This document shows, piece after piece, positions 12,307 to 26,075 of a DNA stretch of 64,000 nucleotides (the stretch's first letter is position 1; each line of letters opens with the position of its first letter). The stretch lies in NCBI GenBank assembly GCA_964020085.1, contig CAXHUQ010000940.1:1-64000 (forward strand). Direction: 5' to 3'. A program made the translations under genes and the position numbers. The stretch is from Micromussa lordhowensis. Taxonomy: Eukaryota; Cnidaria; Anthozoa; Scleractinia; Lobophylliidae. Below the pieces are notes generated by a model. The model worked only from the letters and a program-made list of their open reading frames with translations. It was not told the DNA's origin and did not search any database.

Positions 12307-15236
12307 ACTCCCGGGGTCGGTCCGGGTCCAAATGCGAAGTATCGGAGCTGCGCGAAATCTCCCACTATGCTAATCAGCCCGCAGATCCCCAGGCGTGGCC
12401 GGCTGGCTGACTCGTTAGCCGAGCTTGACGCGTGTCGCAACTTGGCAAACTAATGGCACCAAAGCACTCCTGGGGTGGGTCCGGGTCCACATGCAAAGTT
12501 TCGGAGCTGCGCGACATCTCGCACTATGCTAACCAGCCCGTTTGCTAATTAGCCGAACTTTGCGCGCGTCGCAACTTTGCAAACTAATACCACCAAAGCA
12601 CTCCCGGGGTCGGTCCGGGTCCAAATGCGAAGTATCGGAGCTGCGCGAAATCTCCCACTATGCTAATCAGCCCGCAGATCCCCAGGCGTGGCCGGCTGGC
12701 TGACTCGTTAGCCGAGCTTGACGCGTGTCGCAACTTGGCAAACTAATGGCACCAAAGCACTCCTGGGGTGGGTCCGGGTCCACATGCAAAGTTTCGGAGC
12801 TGCGCGACATCTCGCACTATGCTAACCAGCCCGTTTGCTAATTAGCCGAACTTTGCGCGCGTCGCAACTTTGCAAACTAATACCACCAAAGCACTCCCGG
12901 GGTCGGTCCGGGTCCAAATGCGAAGTATCGGAGCTGCGCGAAATCTCCCACTATGCTAATCAGCCCGCAGATCCCCAGGCATGGCCGGCTGGCTGACTCG
13001 TTAGCCGAGCTTGACGCGTGTCGCAACTTGGCAAACTAATGGCACCAAAGCACTCCTGGGGTGGGTCCGGGTCCACATGCAAAGTTTCGGAGCTGCGCGA
13101 CATCTCGCACTATGCTAACCAGCCCGTTTGCTAATTAGCCGAACTTTGCGCGCGTCGCAACTTTGCAAACTAATACCACCAAAGCACTCCCGGGGTCGGT
13201 CCGGGTCCAAATGCGAAGTATCGGAGCTGCGCGAAATCTCCCACTATGCTAATCAGCCCGCAGATCCCCAGGCGTGGCCGGCTGGCTGACTCGTTAGCCG
13301 AGCTTGACGCGTGTCGCAACTTGGCAAACTAATGGCACCAAAGCACTCCTGGGGTGGGTCCGGGTCCACATGCAAAGTTTCGGAGCTGCGCGACATCTCG
13401 CACTATGCTAACCAGCCCGTTTGCTAATGAGCCGAACTTTGCGCGCGTCGCAACTTTGCAAACTAATACCACCAAAGCACTCCCGGGGTCGGTCCGGGTC
13501 CAAATGCGAAGTATCGGAGCTGCGCGAAATCTCCCACTATGCTAATCAGCCCGCAGATCCCCAGGCGTGGCCGGCTGGCTGACTCGTTAGCCGAGCTTGA
13601 CGCGTGTCGCAACTTGGCAAACTAATGGCACCAAAGCACTCCTGGGGTGGGTCCGGGTCCACATGCAAAGTTTCGGAGCTGCGCGACATCTCGCACTATG
13701 CTAACCAGCCCGTTTGCTAATTAGCCGAACTTTGCGCGCGTCGCAACTTTGCAAACTAATACCACCAAAGCACTCCCGGGGTCGGTCCGGGTCCAAATGC
13801 GAAGTATCGGAGCTGCGCGAAATCTCCCACTATGCTAATCAGCCCGCAGATCCCCAGGCGTGGCCGGCTGGCTGACTCGTTAGCCGAGCTTGACGCGTGT
13901 CGCAACTTGGCAAACTAATGGCACCAAAGCACTCCTGGGGTGGGTCCGGGTCCACATGCAAAGTTTCGGAGCTGCGCGACATCTCGCACTATGCTAACCA
14001 GCCCGTTTGCTAATTAGCCGAACTTTGCGCGCGTCGCAACTTTGCAAACTAATACCACCAAAGCACTCCCGGGGTCGGTCCGGGTCCAAATGCGAAGTAT
14101 CGGAGCTGCGCGAAATCTCCCACTATGCTAATCAGCCCGCAGATCCCCAGGCGTGGCCGGCTGGCTGACTCGTTAGCCGAGCTTGACGCGTGTCGCAACT
14201 TGGCAAACTAATGGCACCAAAGCACTCCTGGGGTGGGTCCGGGTCCACATGCAAAGTTTCGGAGCTGCGCGACATCTCGCACTATGCTAACCAGCCCGTT
14301 TGCTAATTAGCCGAACTTTGCGCGCGTCGCAACTTTGCAAACTAATACCACCAAAGCACTCCCGGGGTCGGTCCGGGTCCAAATGCGAAGTATCGGAGCT
14401 GCGCGAAATCTCCCACTATGCTAATCAGCCCGCAGATCCCCAGGCGTGGCCGGCTGGCTGACTCGTTAGCCGAGCTTGACGCGTGTCGCAACTTGGCAAA
14501 CTAATGGCACCAAAGCACTCCTGGGGTGGGTCCGGGTCCACATGCAAAGTTTCGGAGCTGCGCGACATCTCGCACTATGCTAACCAGCCCGTTTGCTAAT
14601 TAGCCGAACTTTGCGCGCGTCGCAACTTTGCAAACTAATACCACCAAAGCACTCCCGGGGTCGGTCCGGGTCCAAATGCGAAGTATCGGAGCTGCGCGAA
14701 ATCTCCCACTATGCTAATCAGCCCACAGATCCCCAGGCGTGGCCGGCTGGCTGACTCGTTAGCCGAGCTTGACGCGTGTCGCAACTTGGCAAACTAATGG
14801 CACCAAAGCACTCCTGGGGTGGGTCCGGGTCCACATGCAAAGTTTCGGAGCTGCGCGACATCTCGCACTATGCTAACCAGCCCATTTGCTAATTAGCCGA
14901 ACTTTGCGCGCGTCGCAACTTTGCAAACTAATACCACCAAAGCACTCCCGGGGTCGGTCCGGGTCCAAATGCGAAGTATCGGAGCTGCGCGAAATCTCCC
15001 ACTATGCTAATCAGCCCGCAGATCCCCAGGCGTGGCCGGCTGGCTGACTCGTTAGCCGAGCTTGACGCGTGTCGCAACTTGGCAAACTAATGGCACCAAA
15101 GCACTCCTGGGGTGGGTCCGGGTCCACATGCAAAGTTTCGGAGCTGCGCGACATCTCGCACTATGCTAACCAGCCCGTTTGCTAATTAGCCGAACTTTGC
15201 GCGCGTCGCAACTTTGCAAACTAATACCACCAAAGC

Positions 15237-15528
15237 ACTCCCGGGGTCGGTCCGGGTCCAAATGCGAAGTATCGGAGCTGCGCGAAATCTCCCACTATGC
15301 TAATCAGCCGCAGATCCCCAGGCATGGCCGGCTGGCTGACTCGTTAGCCGAGCTTGACGCGTGTCGCAACTTGGCAAACTAATGGCACCAAAGCACTCCT
15401 GGGGTGGGTCCGGGTCCACATGCAAAGTTTCGGAGCTGCGCGACATCTCACACTATGCTAACCAGCCCGTTTGCTAATTAGCCGAACTTTGCGCGCGTCG
15501 CAACTTTGCAAACTAATACCACCAAAGC
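15237..15528 (+). repeat. 292-bp dimer with 1-bp deletion in A
   Basis: The CCC run of CAGCCCGCAG is reduced to CC at 15308-15309, so this dimer is 292 bp and shifts the array phase by one base. It also has the AGGCATGG variant. The deletion joins two reading frames and gives a spurious short ORF. The change is unique in the window, so it has not spread to neighbours. Confidence 0.9.
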
Positions 15529-17576
15529 ACTCCCGGGGTCGGTCCGGGTCCAAATGCGAAGTATCGGAGCTGCGCGAAATCTCCCACTATGCTAATCAGC
15601 CCGCAGATCCCCAGGCGTGGCCGGCTGGCTGACTCGTTAGCCGAGCTTGACGCGTGTCGCAACTTGGCAAACTAATGGCACCAAAGCACTCCTGGGGTGG
15701 GTCCGGGTCCACATGCAAAGTTTCGGAGCTGCGCGACATCTCGCACTATGCTAACCAGCCCGTTTGCTAATTAGCCGAACTTTGCGCGCGTCGCAACTTT
15801 GCAAACTAATACCACCAAAGCACTCCCGGGGTCGGTCCGGGTCCAAATGCGAAGTATCGGAGCTGCGCGAAATCTCCCACTATGCTAATCAGCCCGCAGA
15901 TCCCCAGGCGTGGCCGGCTGGCTGACTCGTTAGCCGAGCTTGATGCGTGTCGCAACTTGGCAAACTAATGGCACCAAAGCACTCCTGGGGTGGGTCCGGG
16001 TCCACATGCAAAGTTTCGGAGCTGCGCGACATCTCGCACTATGCTAACCAGCCCGTTTGCTAATTAGCCGAACTTTGCGCGCGTCGCAACTTTGCAAACT
16101 AATACCACCAAAGCACTCCCGGGGTCGGTCCGGGTCCAAATGCGAAGTATCGGAGCTGCGCGAAATCTCCCACTATGCTAATCAGCCCGCAGATCCCCAG
16201 GCGTGGCCGGCTGGCTGACTCGTTAGCCGAGCTTGACGCGTGTCGCAACTTGGCAAACTAATGGCACCAAAGCACTCCTGGGGTGGGTCCGGGTCCACAT
16301 GCAAAGTTTCGGAGCTGCGCGAAATCTCGCACTATGCTAACCAGCCCGTTTGCTAATTAGCCGAACTTTGCGCGCGTCGCAACTTTGCAAACTAATACCA
16401 CCAAAGCACTCCCGGGGTCGGTCCGGGTCCAAATGCGAAGTATCGGAGCTGCGCGAAATCTCCCACTATGCTAATCAGCCCGCAGATCCCCAGGCGTGGC
16501 CGGCTGGCTGACTCGTTAGCCGAGCTTGACGCGTGTCGCAACTTGGCAAACTAATGGCACCAAAGCACTCCTGGGGTGGGTCCGGGTCCACATGCAAAGT
16601 TTCGGAGCTGCGCGACATCTCACACTATGCTAACCAGCCCGTTTGCTAATTAGCCGAACTTTGCGCGCGTCGCAACTTTGCAAACTAATACCACCAAAGC
16701 ACTCCCGGGGTCGGTCCGGGTGCAAATGTGAAGTATCGGAGCTGCGCGAAATCTCCCACTATGCTAATCAGGCCGCAGATCCCCAGGCGTGGCCGGCTGG
16801 CTGACTCGTTAGCCGAGCTTGACGCGTGTCGCAACTTGGCAAACTAATGGCACCAAAGCACTCCTGGGGTGGGTCCGGGTCCACATGCAAAGTTTCGGAG
16901 CTGCGCGACATCTCGCACTATGCTAACCAGCCCGTTTGCTAATTAGCCGAACTTTGCGCGCGTCGCAACTTTGCAAACTAATACCACCAAAGCACTCCCG
17001 GGGTCGGTCCGGGTCCAAATGCGAAGTATCGGAGCTGCGCGAAATCTCCCACTATGCTAATCAGCCCGCAGATCCCCAGGCGTGGCCGGCTGGCTGACTC
17101 GTTAGCCGAGCTTGACGCGTGTCGCAACTTGGCAAACTAATGGCACCAAAGCACTCCTGGGGTGGGTCCGGGTCCACATGCAAAGTTTCGGAGCTGCGCG
17201 ACATCTCGCACTATGCTAACCAGCCCGTTTGCTAATTAGCCGAACTTTGCGCGCGTCGCAACTTTGCAAACTAATACCACCAAAGCACTCCCAGGGTCGG
17301 TCCGGGTCCAAATGCGAAGTATCGGAGCTGCGCGAAATCTCCCACTATGCTAATCAGCCCGCAGATCCCCAGGCAGGGCCGGCTGGCTGACTCGTTAGCC
17401 GAGCTTGACGCGTGTCGCAACTTGGCAAACTAATGGCACCAAAGCACTCCTGGGGTGGGTCCGGGTCCACATGCAAAGTTTCGGAGCTGCGCGACATCTC
17501 GCACTATGCTAACCAGCCCGTTTGCTAATTAGCCGAACTTTGCGCGCGTCGCAACTTTGCAAACTAATACCACCAA

Positions 17577-19041
17577 AGCACTCCCGGGGTCGGTCCGGGT
17601 CCAAATGCGAAGTATCGGAGCTGCGCGAAATCTCCCACTATGCTAATCAGCCCGCAGATCCCCAGGCATGGCCGGCTGGCTGACTCGTTAGCCGAGCTTG
17701 ACGCGTGTCGCAACTTGGCAAACTAATGGCACCAAAGCACTCCTGGGGTGGGTCCGGGTCCACATGCAAAGTTTCGGAGCTGCGCGACATCTCGCACTAT
17801 GCTAACCAGCCCGTTTGCTAATTAGCCGAACTTTGCGCGCGTCGCAACTTTGCAAACTAATACCACCAAAGCACTCCCAGGGTCGGTCCGGGTCCAAATG
17901 CGAAGTATCGGAGCTGCGCGAAATCTCCCACTATGCTAATCAGCCCGCAGATCCCCAGGCGTGGCCGGCTGGCTGACTCGTTAGCCGAGCTTGACGCGTG
18001 TCGCAACTTGGCAAACTAATGGCACCAAAGCACTCCTGGGGTGGGTCCGGGTCCACATGCAAAGTTTCGGAGCTGCGCGACATCTCGCACTATGCTAACC
18101 AGCCCGTTTGCTAATTAGCCGAACTTTGCGCGCGTCGCAACTTTGCAAACTAATACCACCAAAGCACTCCCGGGGTCGGTCCGGGTCCAAATGCGAAGTA
18201 TCGGAGCTGCGCGAAATCTCCCACTATGCTAATCAGCCCGCAGATCCCCAGGCATGGCCGGCTGGCTGACTCGTTAGCCGAGCTTGACGCGTGTCGCAAC
18301 TTGGCAAACTAATGGCACCAAAGCACTCCTGGGGTGGGTCCGGGTCCACATGCAAAGTTTCGGAGCTGCGCGACATCTCGCACTATGCTAACCAGCCCGT
18401 TTGCTAATTAGCCGAACTTTGCGCGCGTCGCAACTTTGCAAACTAATACCACCAAAGCACTCCCGGGGTCGGTCCGGGTCCAAATGCGAAGTATCGGAGC
18501 TGCGCGAAATCTCCCACTATGCTAATCAGCCCGCAGATCCCCAGGCGTGGCCGGCTGGCTGACTCGTTAGCCGAGCTTGACGCGTGTCGCAACTTGGCAA
18601 ACTAATGGCACCAAAGCACTCCTGGGGTGGGTCCGGGTCCACATGCAAAGTTTCGGAGCTGCGCGACATCTCGCACTATGCTAACCAGCCCGTTTGCTAA
18701 TTAGCCGAACTTTGCGCGCGTCGCAACTTTGCAAACTAATACCACCAAAGCACTCCCGGGGTCGGTCCGGGTCCAAATGCGAAGTATCGGAGCTGCGCGA
18801 AATCTCCCACTATGCTAATCAGCCCGCAGATCCCCAGGCATGGCCGGCTGGCTGACTCGTTAGCCGAGCTTGACGCGTGTCGCAACTTGGCAAACTAATG
18901 GCACCAAAGCACTCCTGGGGTGGGTCCGGGTCCACATGCAAAGTTTCGGAGCTGCGCGACATCTCGCACTATGCTAACCAGCCCGTTTGCTAATTAGCCG
19001 AACTTTGCGCGCGTCGCAACTTTGCAAACTAATACCACCAA
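17577..19041 (+). repeat. 586-bp (two-dimer) local expansion
   Basis: The AGGCATGG variant occurs at 17664, 18250 and 18836, each exactly 586 bp apart and separated by a dimer without it. The related right copy has the marker once (58633) and is shorter here by exactly 1,172 bp (4 x 293). Two extra rounds of a two-dimer block in this copy explain the difference. Confidence 0.75.
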
Positions 19042-19273
19042 AGCACTCCCGGGGTCGGTCCGGGTCCAAATGCGAAGTATCGGAGCTGCGCGAAATCTCC
19101 CACTATGCTAATCAGCCCGCAGATCCCCAGGCGTGGCCGGCTGGCTGACTCGTTAGCCGAGCTTGACGCGTGTCGCAACTTGGCAAACTAATGGCACCAA
19201 AGCACTCCTGGGGTGGGTCCGGGTCCACATGCAAAGTTTCGGAGCTGCGCGACATCTCGCACTATGCTAACCA

Positions 19274-20733
19274 GCCCGTTTGCTAATTAGCCGAACTTTG
19301 CGCGTGTCGCAACTTTGCAAACTAATACCACCAAAGCACTCCCGGGGTCGGTCCGGGTCCAAATGCGAAGTATCGGAGCTGCGCGAAATCTCCCACTATG
19401 CTAATCAGCCCGCAGATCCCCAGGCGTGGCCGGCTGGCTGACTCGTTAGCCGAGCTTGACGCGTGTCGCAACTTGGCAAACTAATGGCACCAAAGCACTC
19501 CTGGGGTTGGTCCGGGTCCAAATGCAAAGTTTCGGAGCTGCGCGACATCTCGCACTATGCTAACCAGCCCGTTTGCTAATTAGCCCAACTTTGCGCGCGT
19601 CGCAACTTTGCAAACTAATACCACCAAAGCACTCCCGGGGTCGGTCCGGGTCCAAATGCGAAGTATCGGAGCTGCGCGAAATCTCCCACTATGCTAATCA
19701 GCCCGCAGATCCCCAGGCGTGGCCGGCTGGCTGACTCGTTAGCCAAGCTTGACGCGTGTCGCAACTTGGCAAACTAATGGCACCAAAGCACTCCTGGGGT
19801 GGGTCCGGGTCCACATGCAAAGTTTCGGAGCTGCGCGACATCTCGCACTATGCTAACCAGCCCGTTTGCTAATTAGCCGAACTTTGCGCGCGTCGCAACT
19901 TTGCAAACTAATACCACCAAAGCACTCCCGGGGTCGGTCCGGGTCCAAATGCGAAGTATCGGAGCTGCGCGAAATCTCCCACTATGCTAATCAGCCCGCA
20001 GATCCCCAGGCGTGGCCGGCTGGCTGACTCGTTAGCCGAGCTTGACGCGTGTCGCAACTTGGCAAACTAATGGCACCAAAGCACTCCTGGGGTGGGTCCG
20101 GGTCCACATGCAAAGTTTCGGAGCTGCGCGACATCTCGCACTATGCTAACCAGCCCGTTTGCTAATTAGCCGAACTTTGCGCGTGTCGCAACTTTGCAAA
20201 CTAATACCACCAAAGCACTCCCGGGGTCGGTCCGGGTCCAAATGCGAAGTATCGGAGCTGCGCGAAATCTCCCACTATGCTAATCAGCCCGCAGATCCCC
20301 AGGCGTGGCCGGCTGGCTGACTCGTTAGCCGAGCTTGACGCGTGTCGCAACTTGGCAAACTAATGGCACCAAAGCACTCCTGGGGTCGGTCCGGGTCCAA
20401 ATGCAAAGTTTCGGAGCTGCGCGACATCTCGCACTATGCTAACCAGCCCGTTTGCTAATTAGCCCAACTTTGCGCGCGTCGCAACTTTGCAAACTAATAC
20501 CACCAAAGCACTCCCGGGGTCGGTCCGGGTCCAAATGCGAAGTATCGGAGCTGCGCGAAATCTCCCACTATGCTAATCAGCCCGCAGATCCCCAGGCGTG
20601 GCCGGCTGGCTGACTCGTTAGCCAAGCTTGACGCGTGTCGCAACTTGGCAAACTAATGGCACCAAAGCACTCCTGGGGTGGGTCCGGGTCCACATGCAAA
20701 GTTTCGGAGCTGCGCGACATCTCGCACTATGCT
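19274..20733 (+). repeat. Block with repeated markers 879 bp apart
   Basis: Four linked variants recur exactly three dimers apart: CGCGTGTCGC at 19301 and 20180; a B start with A-like bases and CCAAATGCAAAG near 19507-19530 and 20381-20405; TAGCCCAACT at 19581 and 20460; and CCAAGCTT (a HindIII site) near 19743 and 20622. In the second copy B reads GGGGTCGGTCC, matching A. The first reads GGGGTTGGTCC, one CpG transition away. A third copy of the set lies at 59098-59547. Confidence 0.8.
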
Positions 20734-21388
20734 AACCAGCCCGTTTGCTAATTAGCCGAACTTTGCGCGCGTCGCAACTTTGCAAACTAATACCACCAAA
20801 GCACTCCCGGGGTCGGTCCGGGTCCAAATGCGAAGTATCGGAGCTGCGCGAAATCTCCCACTATGCTAATCAGCCCGCAGATCCCCAGGCGTGGCCGGCT
20901 GGCTGACTCGTTAGCCGAGCTTGACGCGTGTCGCAACTTGGCAAACTAATGGCACCAAAGCACTCCTGGGGTGGGTCCGGGTCCACATGCAAAGTTTCGG
21001 AGCTGCGCGACATCTCGCACTATGCTAACCAGCCCGTTTGCTAATTAGCCGAACTTTGCGCGCGTCGCAACTTTGCAAACTAATACCACCAAAGCACTCC
21101 CGGGGTCGGTCCGGGTCCAAATGCGAAGTATCGGAGCTGCGCGAAATCTCCCACTATGCTAATCAGCCCGCAGATCCCCAGGCGTGGCCGGCTGGCTGAC
21201 TCGTTAGCCGAGCTTGACGCGTGTCGCAACTTGGCAAACTAATGGCACCAAAGCACTCCTGGGGTGGGTCCGGGTCCACATGCAAAGTTTCGGAGCTGCG
21301 CGACATCTCGCACTATGCTAACCAGCCCGTTTGCTAATTAGCCGAACTTTGCGCGCGTCGCAACTTTGCAAACTAATACCACCAAAGC

Positions 21389-21681
21389 ACTCCCGGGGTC
21401 GGTCCAGGTCCAAATGCGAAGTATCGGAGCTGCGCGAAATCTCCCACTATGCTAATCAGCCCGCAGATCCCCAGGCGTGGCCGGCTGGCTGACTCGTTAG
21501 CCGAGCTTGACGCGTGTTGCAACTTGGCAAACTAATGGCACCAAAGCACTCCTGGGGTGGGTCCGGGTCCAAATGCAAAGTTTCGGAGCTGCGCGACATC
21601 TCGCACTATGCTAACCAGCCCGTTTGCTAATTAGCCGAACTTTGCGCGCGTCGCAACTTTGCAAACTAATACCACCAAAGC
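21389..21681 (+). repeat. Variant dimer V (TTGC plus CCAAATGC), left copy
   Basis: This dimer combines CGCGTGTTGC in A (CpG lost) with CCAAATGCAAAG in B, where consensus B has CCACATGC. The same combination occurs once at 26076 and six times in a row from 61186. It also has a private GGTCCAGGTCC. It is followed here, and in the other two places, by the TATCGAAGC dimer. Confidence 0.8.
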
Positions 21682-24600
21682 ACTCCCGGGGTCGGTCCGG
21701 GTCCAAATGCGAAGTATCGAAGCTGCGCGAAATCTCCCACTATGCTAATCAGCCCGCAGATCCCCAGGCGTGGCCGGCTGGCTGACTCGTTAGCCGAGCT
21801 TGACGCGTGTCGCAACTTGGCAAACTAATGGCACCAAAGCACTCCTGGGGTGGGTCCGGGTCCACATGCAAAGTTTCGGAGCTGCGCGACATCTCGCACT
21901 ATGCTAACCAGCCCGTTTGCTAATTAGCCGAACTTTGCGCGCGTCGCAACTTTGCAAACTAATACCACCAAAGCACTCCCGGGGTCGGTCCGGGTCCAAA
22001 TGCGAAGTATCGGAGCTGCGCGAAATCTCCCACTATGCTAATCAGCCCGCAGATCCCCAGGCGTGGCCGGCTGGCTGACTCGTTAGCCGAGCTTGACGCG
22101 TGTTGCAACTTGGCAAACTAATGGCACCAAAGCACTCCTGGGGTGGGTCCGGGTCCACATGCAAAGTTTCGGAGCTGCGCGACATCTCGCACTATGCTAA
22201 CCAGCCCGTTTGCTAATTAGCCGAACTTTGCGCGCGTCGCAACTTTGCAAACTAATACCACCAAAGCACTCCCGGGGTCGGTCCGGGTCCAAATGCGAAG
22301 TATCGGAGCTGCGCAAAATCTCCCACTATGCTAATCAGCCCGCAGATCCCCAGGCGTGGCCGGCTGGCTGACTCGTTAGCCGAGCTTGACGCGTGTCGCA
22401 ACTTGGCAAACTAATGGCACCAAAGCACTCCTGGGGTGGGTCCGGGTCCACATGCAAAGTTTCGGAGCTGCGCGACATCTCGCACTATGCTAACCAGCCC
22501 GTTTGCTAATTAGCCGAACTTTGCGCGCGTCGCAACTTTGCAAACTAATACCACCAAAGCACTCCCGGGGTCGGTCCGGGTCCAAATCCGAAGTATCGGA
22601 GCTGCGCGAAATCTCCCACTATGCTAATCAGCCCGCAGATCCCCAGGCGTGGCCGGCTGGCTGACTCGTTAGCCGAGCTTGACGCGTGTCGCAACTTGGC
22701 AAACTAATGGCACCAAAGCACTCCTGGGGTGGGTCCGGGTCCACATGCAAAGTTTCGGAGCTGCGCGACATCTCGCACTATGCTAACCAGCCCGTTTGCT
22801 AATTAGCCGAACTTTGCGCGCGTCGCAACTTTGCAAACTAATACCACCAGAGCACTCCCGGGGTCGGTCCGGGTCCAAATGCGAAGTATCGGAGCTGCGT
22901 GAAATCTCCCACTATGCTAATCAGCCCGCAGATCCCCAGGCAAGGCCGGCTGGCTGACTCGTTAGCCGAGCTTGACGCGTGTCGCAACTTGGCAAACTAA
23001 TGGCACCAAAGCACTCCTGGGGTGGGTCCGGGTCCACATGCAAAGTTTCGGAGCTGCGCGACATCTCGCACTATGCTAACCAGCCCGTTTGCTAATTAGC
23101 CGAACTTTGCGCGCGTCGCAACTTTGCAAACTAATACCACCAAAGCACTCCCGGGGTCGGTCCGGGTCCAAATGCGAAGTATCGGAGCTGCGCGAAATCT
23201 CCCACTATGCTAATCAGCCCGCAGATCCCCAGGCGTGGCCGGCTGGCTGACTCGTTAGCCGAGCTTGACGCGTGTCGCAACTTGGCAAACTAATGGCACC
23301 AAAGCACTCCTGGGGTGGGTCCGGGTCCACATGCAAAGTTTCGGAGCTGCGCGACATCTCGCACTATGCTAACCAGCCCGTTTGCTAATTAGCCGAACTT
23401 TGCGCGCGTCGCAACTTTGCAAACTAATACCACCAAAGCACTCCCGGGGTCGGTCCGGGTCCAAATGCGAAGTATCGGAGCTGCGCGAAATCTCCCACTA
23501 TGCTAATCAGCCCGCAGATCCCCAGGCGTGGCCGGCTGGCTGACTTGTTAGCCGAGCTTGACGCGTGTCGCAACTTGGCAAACTAATGGCACCAAAGCAC
23601 TCCTGGGGTGGGTCCGGGTCCACATGCAAAGTTTCGGAGCTGCGCGACATCTCGCACTATGCTAACCAGCCCGTTTGCTAATTAGCCGACCTTTGCGCGC
23701 GTCGCAACTTTGCAAACTAATACCACCAAAGCACTCCCGGGGTCGGTCCGGGTCCAAATGCGAAGTATCGGAGCTGCGCGAAATCTCCCACTATGCTAAT
23801 CAGCCCGCAGATCCCCAGGCGTGGCCGGCTGGCTGACTCGTTAGCCGAGCTTGACGCGTGTCGCAACTTGGCAAACTAATGGCACCAAAGCACTCCTGGG
23901 GTGGGTCCGGGTCCACATGCAAAGTTTCGGAGCTGCGCGACATCTCGCACTATGCTAACCAGCCCGTTTGCTAATTAGCCGAACTTTGCGCGCGTCGCAA
24001 CTTTGCAAACTAATACCACCAAAGCACTCCCGGGGTCGGTCCGTGTCCAAATGCGAAGTATCGGAGCTGCGCGAAATCTCCCACTATGCTAATCAGCCCG
24101 CAGATCCCCAGGCGTGGCCGGCTGGCTGACTCGTTAGCCGAGCTTGACGCGTGTCGCAACTTGGCAAACTAATGGCACCAAAGCACTCCTGGGGTGGGTC
24201 CGGGTCCACATGCAAAGTTTCGGAGCTGCGCGACATCTCGCACTATGCTAACCAGCCCGTTTGCTAATTAGCCGAACTTTGCGCGCGTCGCAACTTTGCA
24301 AACTAATACCACCAAAGCACTCCCGGGGTTGGTCCGGGTCCAAATGCGAAGTATCGGAGCTGCGCGAAATCTCCCACTATGCTAATCAGCCCGCAGATCC
24401 CCAGGCGTGGCCGGCTGGCTGACTCGTTAGCCGAGCTTGACGTGTGTCGCAACTTGGCAAACTAATGGCACCAAAGCACTCCTGGGGTGGGTCCGGGTCC
24501 ACATGCAAAGTTTCGGAGCTGCGCGACATCTCGCACTATGCTAACCAGCCCGTTTGCTAATTAGCCGAACTTTGCGCGCGTCGCAACTTTGCAAACTAAT

Positions 24601-25197
24601 ACCACCAAAGCACTCCCGGGGTCGGTCCTGGTCCAAATGCGAAGTATCGGAGCTGCGCGAAATCTCCCACTATGCTAATCAGCCCGCAGATCCCCAGGCG
24701 TGGCCGGCTGGCTGACTCGTTAGCCGAGCTTGACGCGTGTCGCAACTTGGCAAACTAATGGCACCAAAGCACTCCTGGGGTGGGTCCGGGTCCACATGCA
24801 AAGTTTCGGAGCTGCGCGACATCTCGCACTATGCTAACCAGCCCGTTTGCTAATTAGCCGAACTTTGCGCGCGTCGCAACTTTGCAAACTAATACCACCA
24901 AAGCACTCCCGGGGTCGGTCCGGGTCCAAATGCGAAGTATCGGAGCTGCGCGAAATCTCCCACTATGCTAATCAGCCCGCAGATCCCCAGGCGTGGCCGG
25001 CTGGCTGACTCGTTAGCCGAGCTTGACGCGTGTCGCAACTTGGCAAACTAATGGCACCAAAGCACTCCTGGGGTGGGTCCGGGTCCACATGCAAAGTTTC
25101 GGAGCTGCGCGACATCTCGCACTATGCTAACCAGCCCGTTTGCTAATTAGCCGAACTTTGCGCGCGTCGCAACTTTGCAAACTAATACCACCAAAGC

Positions 25198-25489
25198 ACT
25201 CCCGGGGTCGGTCCGGGTCCAAATGCGAAGTATCGGAGCTGCGCGAAATCTCCCACTATGCGAATCAGCCCGCAGATCCCCAGGCGTGGCGGCTGGCTGA
25301 CTCGTTAGCCGAGCTTGACGCGTGTCGCAACTTGGCAAACTAATGGCACCAAAGCACTCCTGGGGTGGGTCCGGGTCCACATGCAAAGTTTCGGAGCTGC
25401 GCGACATCTCGCACTATGCTAACCAGCCCGTTTGCTAATTAGCCGAACTTTGCGCGCGTCGCAACTTTGCAAACTAATACCACCAAAGC
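25198..25489 (+). repeat. 292-bp dimer with 1-bp deletion in A
   Basis: GTGGCCGGCTGG is shortened to GTGGCGGCTGG around 25290, making the dimer 292 bp. A second private change (CTAATC to CGAATC at 25262) lies in the same A. The deletion and the lost stop codon produce spurious 67- and 86-codon ORFs on the two strands. From here to the first hybrid, A starts fall two bases earlier than in the first 15 kb. Confidence 0.9.
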
Positions 25490-26075
25490 ACTCCCGGGGT
25501 CGGTCCGGGTCCAAATGCGAAGTATCGGAGCTGCGCGAAATCTCCCACTATGCTAATCAGCCCGCAGATCCCCAGGCGTGGCCGGCTGGCTGACTCTTTA
25601 GCCGAGCTTGACGCGTGTCGCAACTTGGCAAACTAATGGCACCAAAGCACTCCTGGGGTGGGTCCGGGTCCACATGCAAAGTTTCGGAGCTGCGCGACAT
25701 CTCGCACTATGCTAACCAGCCCGTTTGATAATTAGCCGAACTTTGCGCGCGTCGCAACTTTGCAAACTAATACCACCAAAGCACTCCCGGGGTCGGTCCG
25801 GGTCCAAATGCGAAGTATCGGAGCTGCGCGAAATCTCCCACTATGCTAATCAGCCCGCAGATCCCCAGGCGTGGCCGGCTGGCTGACTCGTTAGCCGAGC
25901 TTGACGCGTGTCGCAACTTGGCAAACTAATGGCACCAAAGCACTCCTGGGGTGGGTCCGGGTCCACATGGAAAGTTTCGGAGCTGCGCGACATCTCGCAC
26001 TATGCTAACCAGCCCGTTTGCTAATTAGCCGAACTTTGCGCGCGTCGCAACTTTGCAAACTAATACCACCAAAGC

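Larger units (their letters stand above)
16115..22853 (+). repeat. Left copy of a long-range segmental duplication
   Basis: A series of marked dimers here reappears in the same order from 57084 to the right edge. The markers are B GAAATCTCGC (16321), CTCACACTATG (16619), TGCAAATGTG (16721), CCAGGGTCGG (17291), AGGCAGGGCC (17371), AGGCATGG (17664), CGCGTGTCGC (19301), TAGCCCAACT (19581), CCAAGCTT (about 19743), CGCGTGTTGC (21511), TATCGAAGC (21715), GCGCAAAATC (22311) and AAATCCGAAG (22584). The offset is 40,969 bp at first, then 39,797, then 41,262. The shifts are whole multiples of 293, showing dimer gains or losses after copying. Confidence 0.85.

Noticed and set aside
13354..13545. 63-codon ORF, and a similar one at 27123-27314
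   Set aside because: Each exists only because one base change in a B monomer removed a stop (TAATTAG to TAATGAG, or TAATTAC). The reading is plain satellite sequence, the 293-bp period rotates the frame each unit, and no start signal or protein family is seen.
15179..15382. 67-codon ORF, and a similar one at 25140-25343 with an 86-codon ORF on the other strand
   Set aside because: They result from the 1-bp deletions near 15308 and 25290 that join two frames of the satellite, plus a lost stop. The identical translated starts are just the repeat itself.
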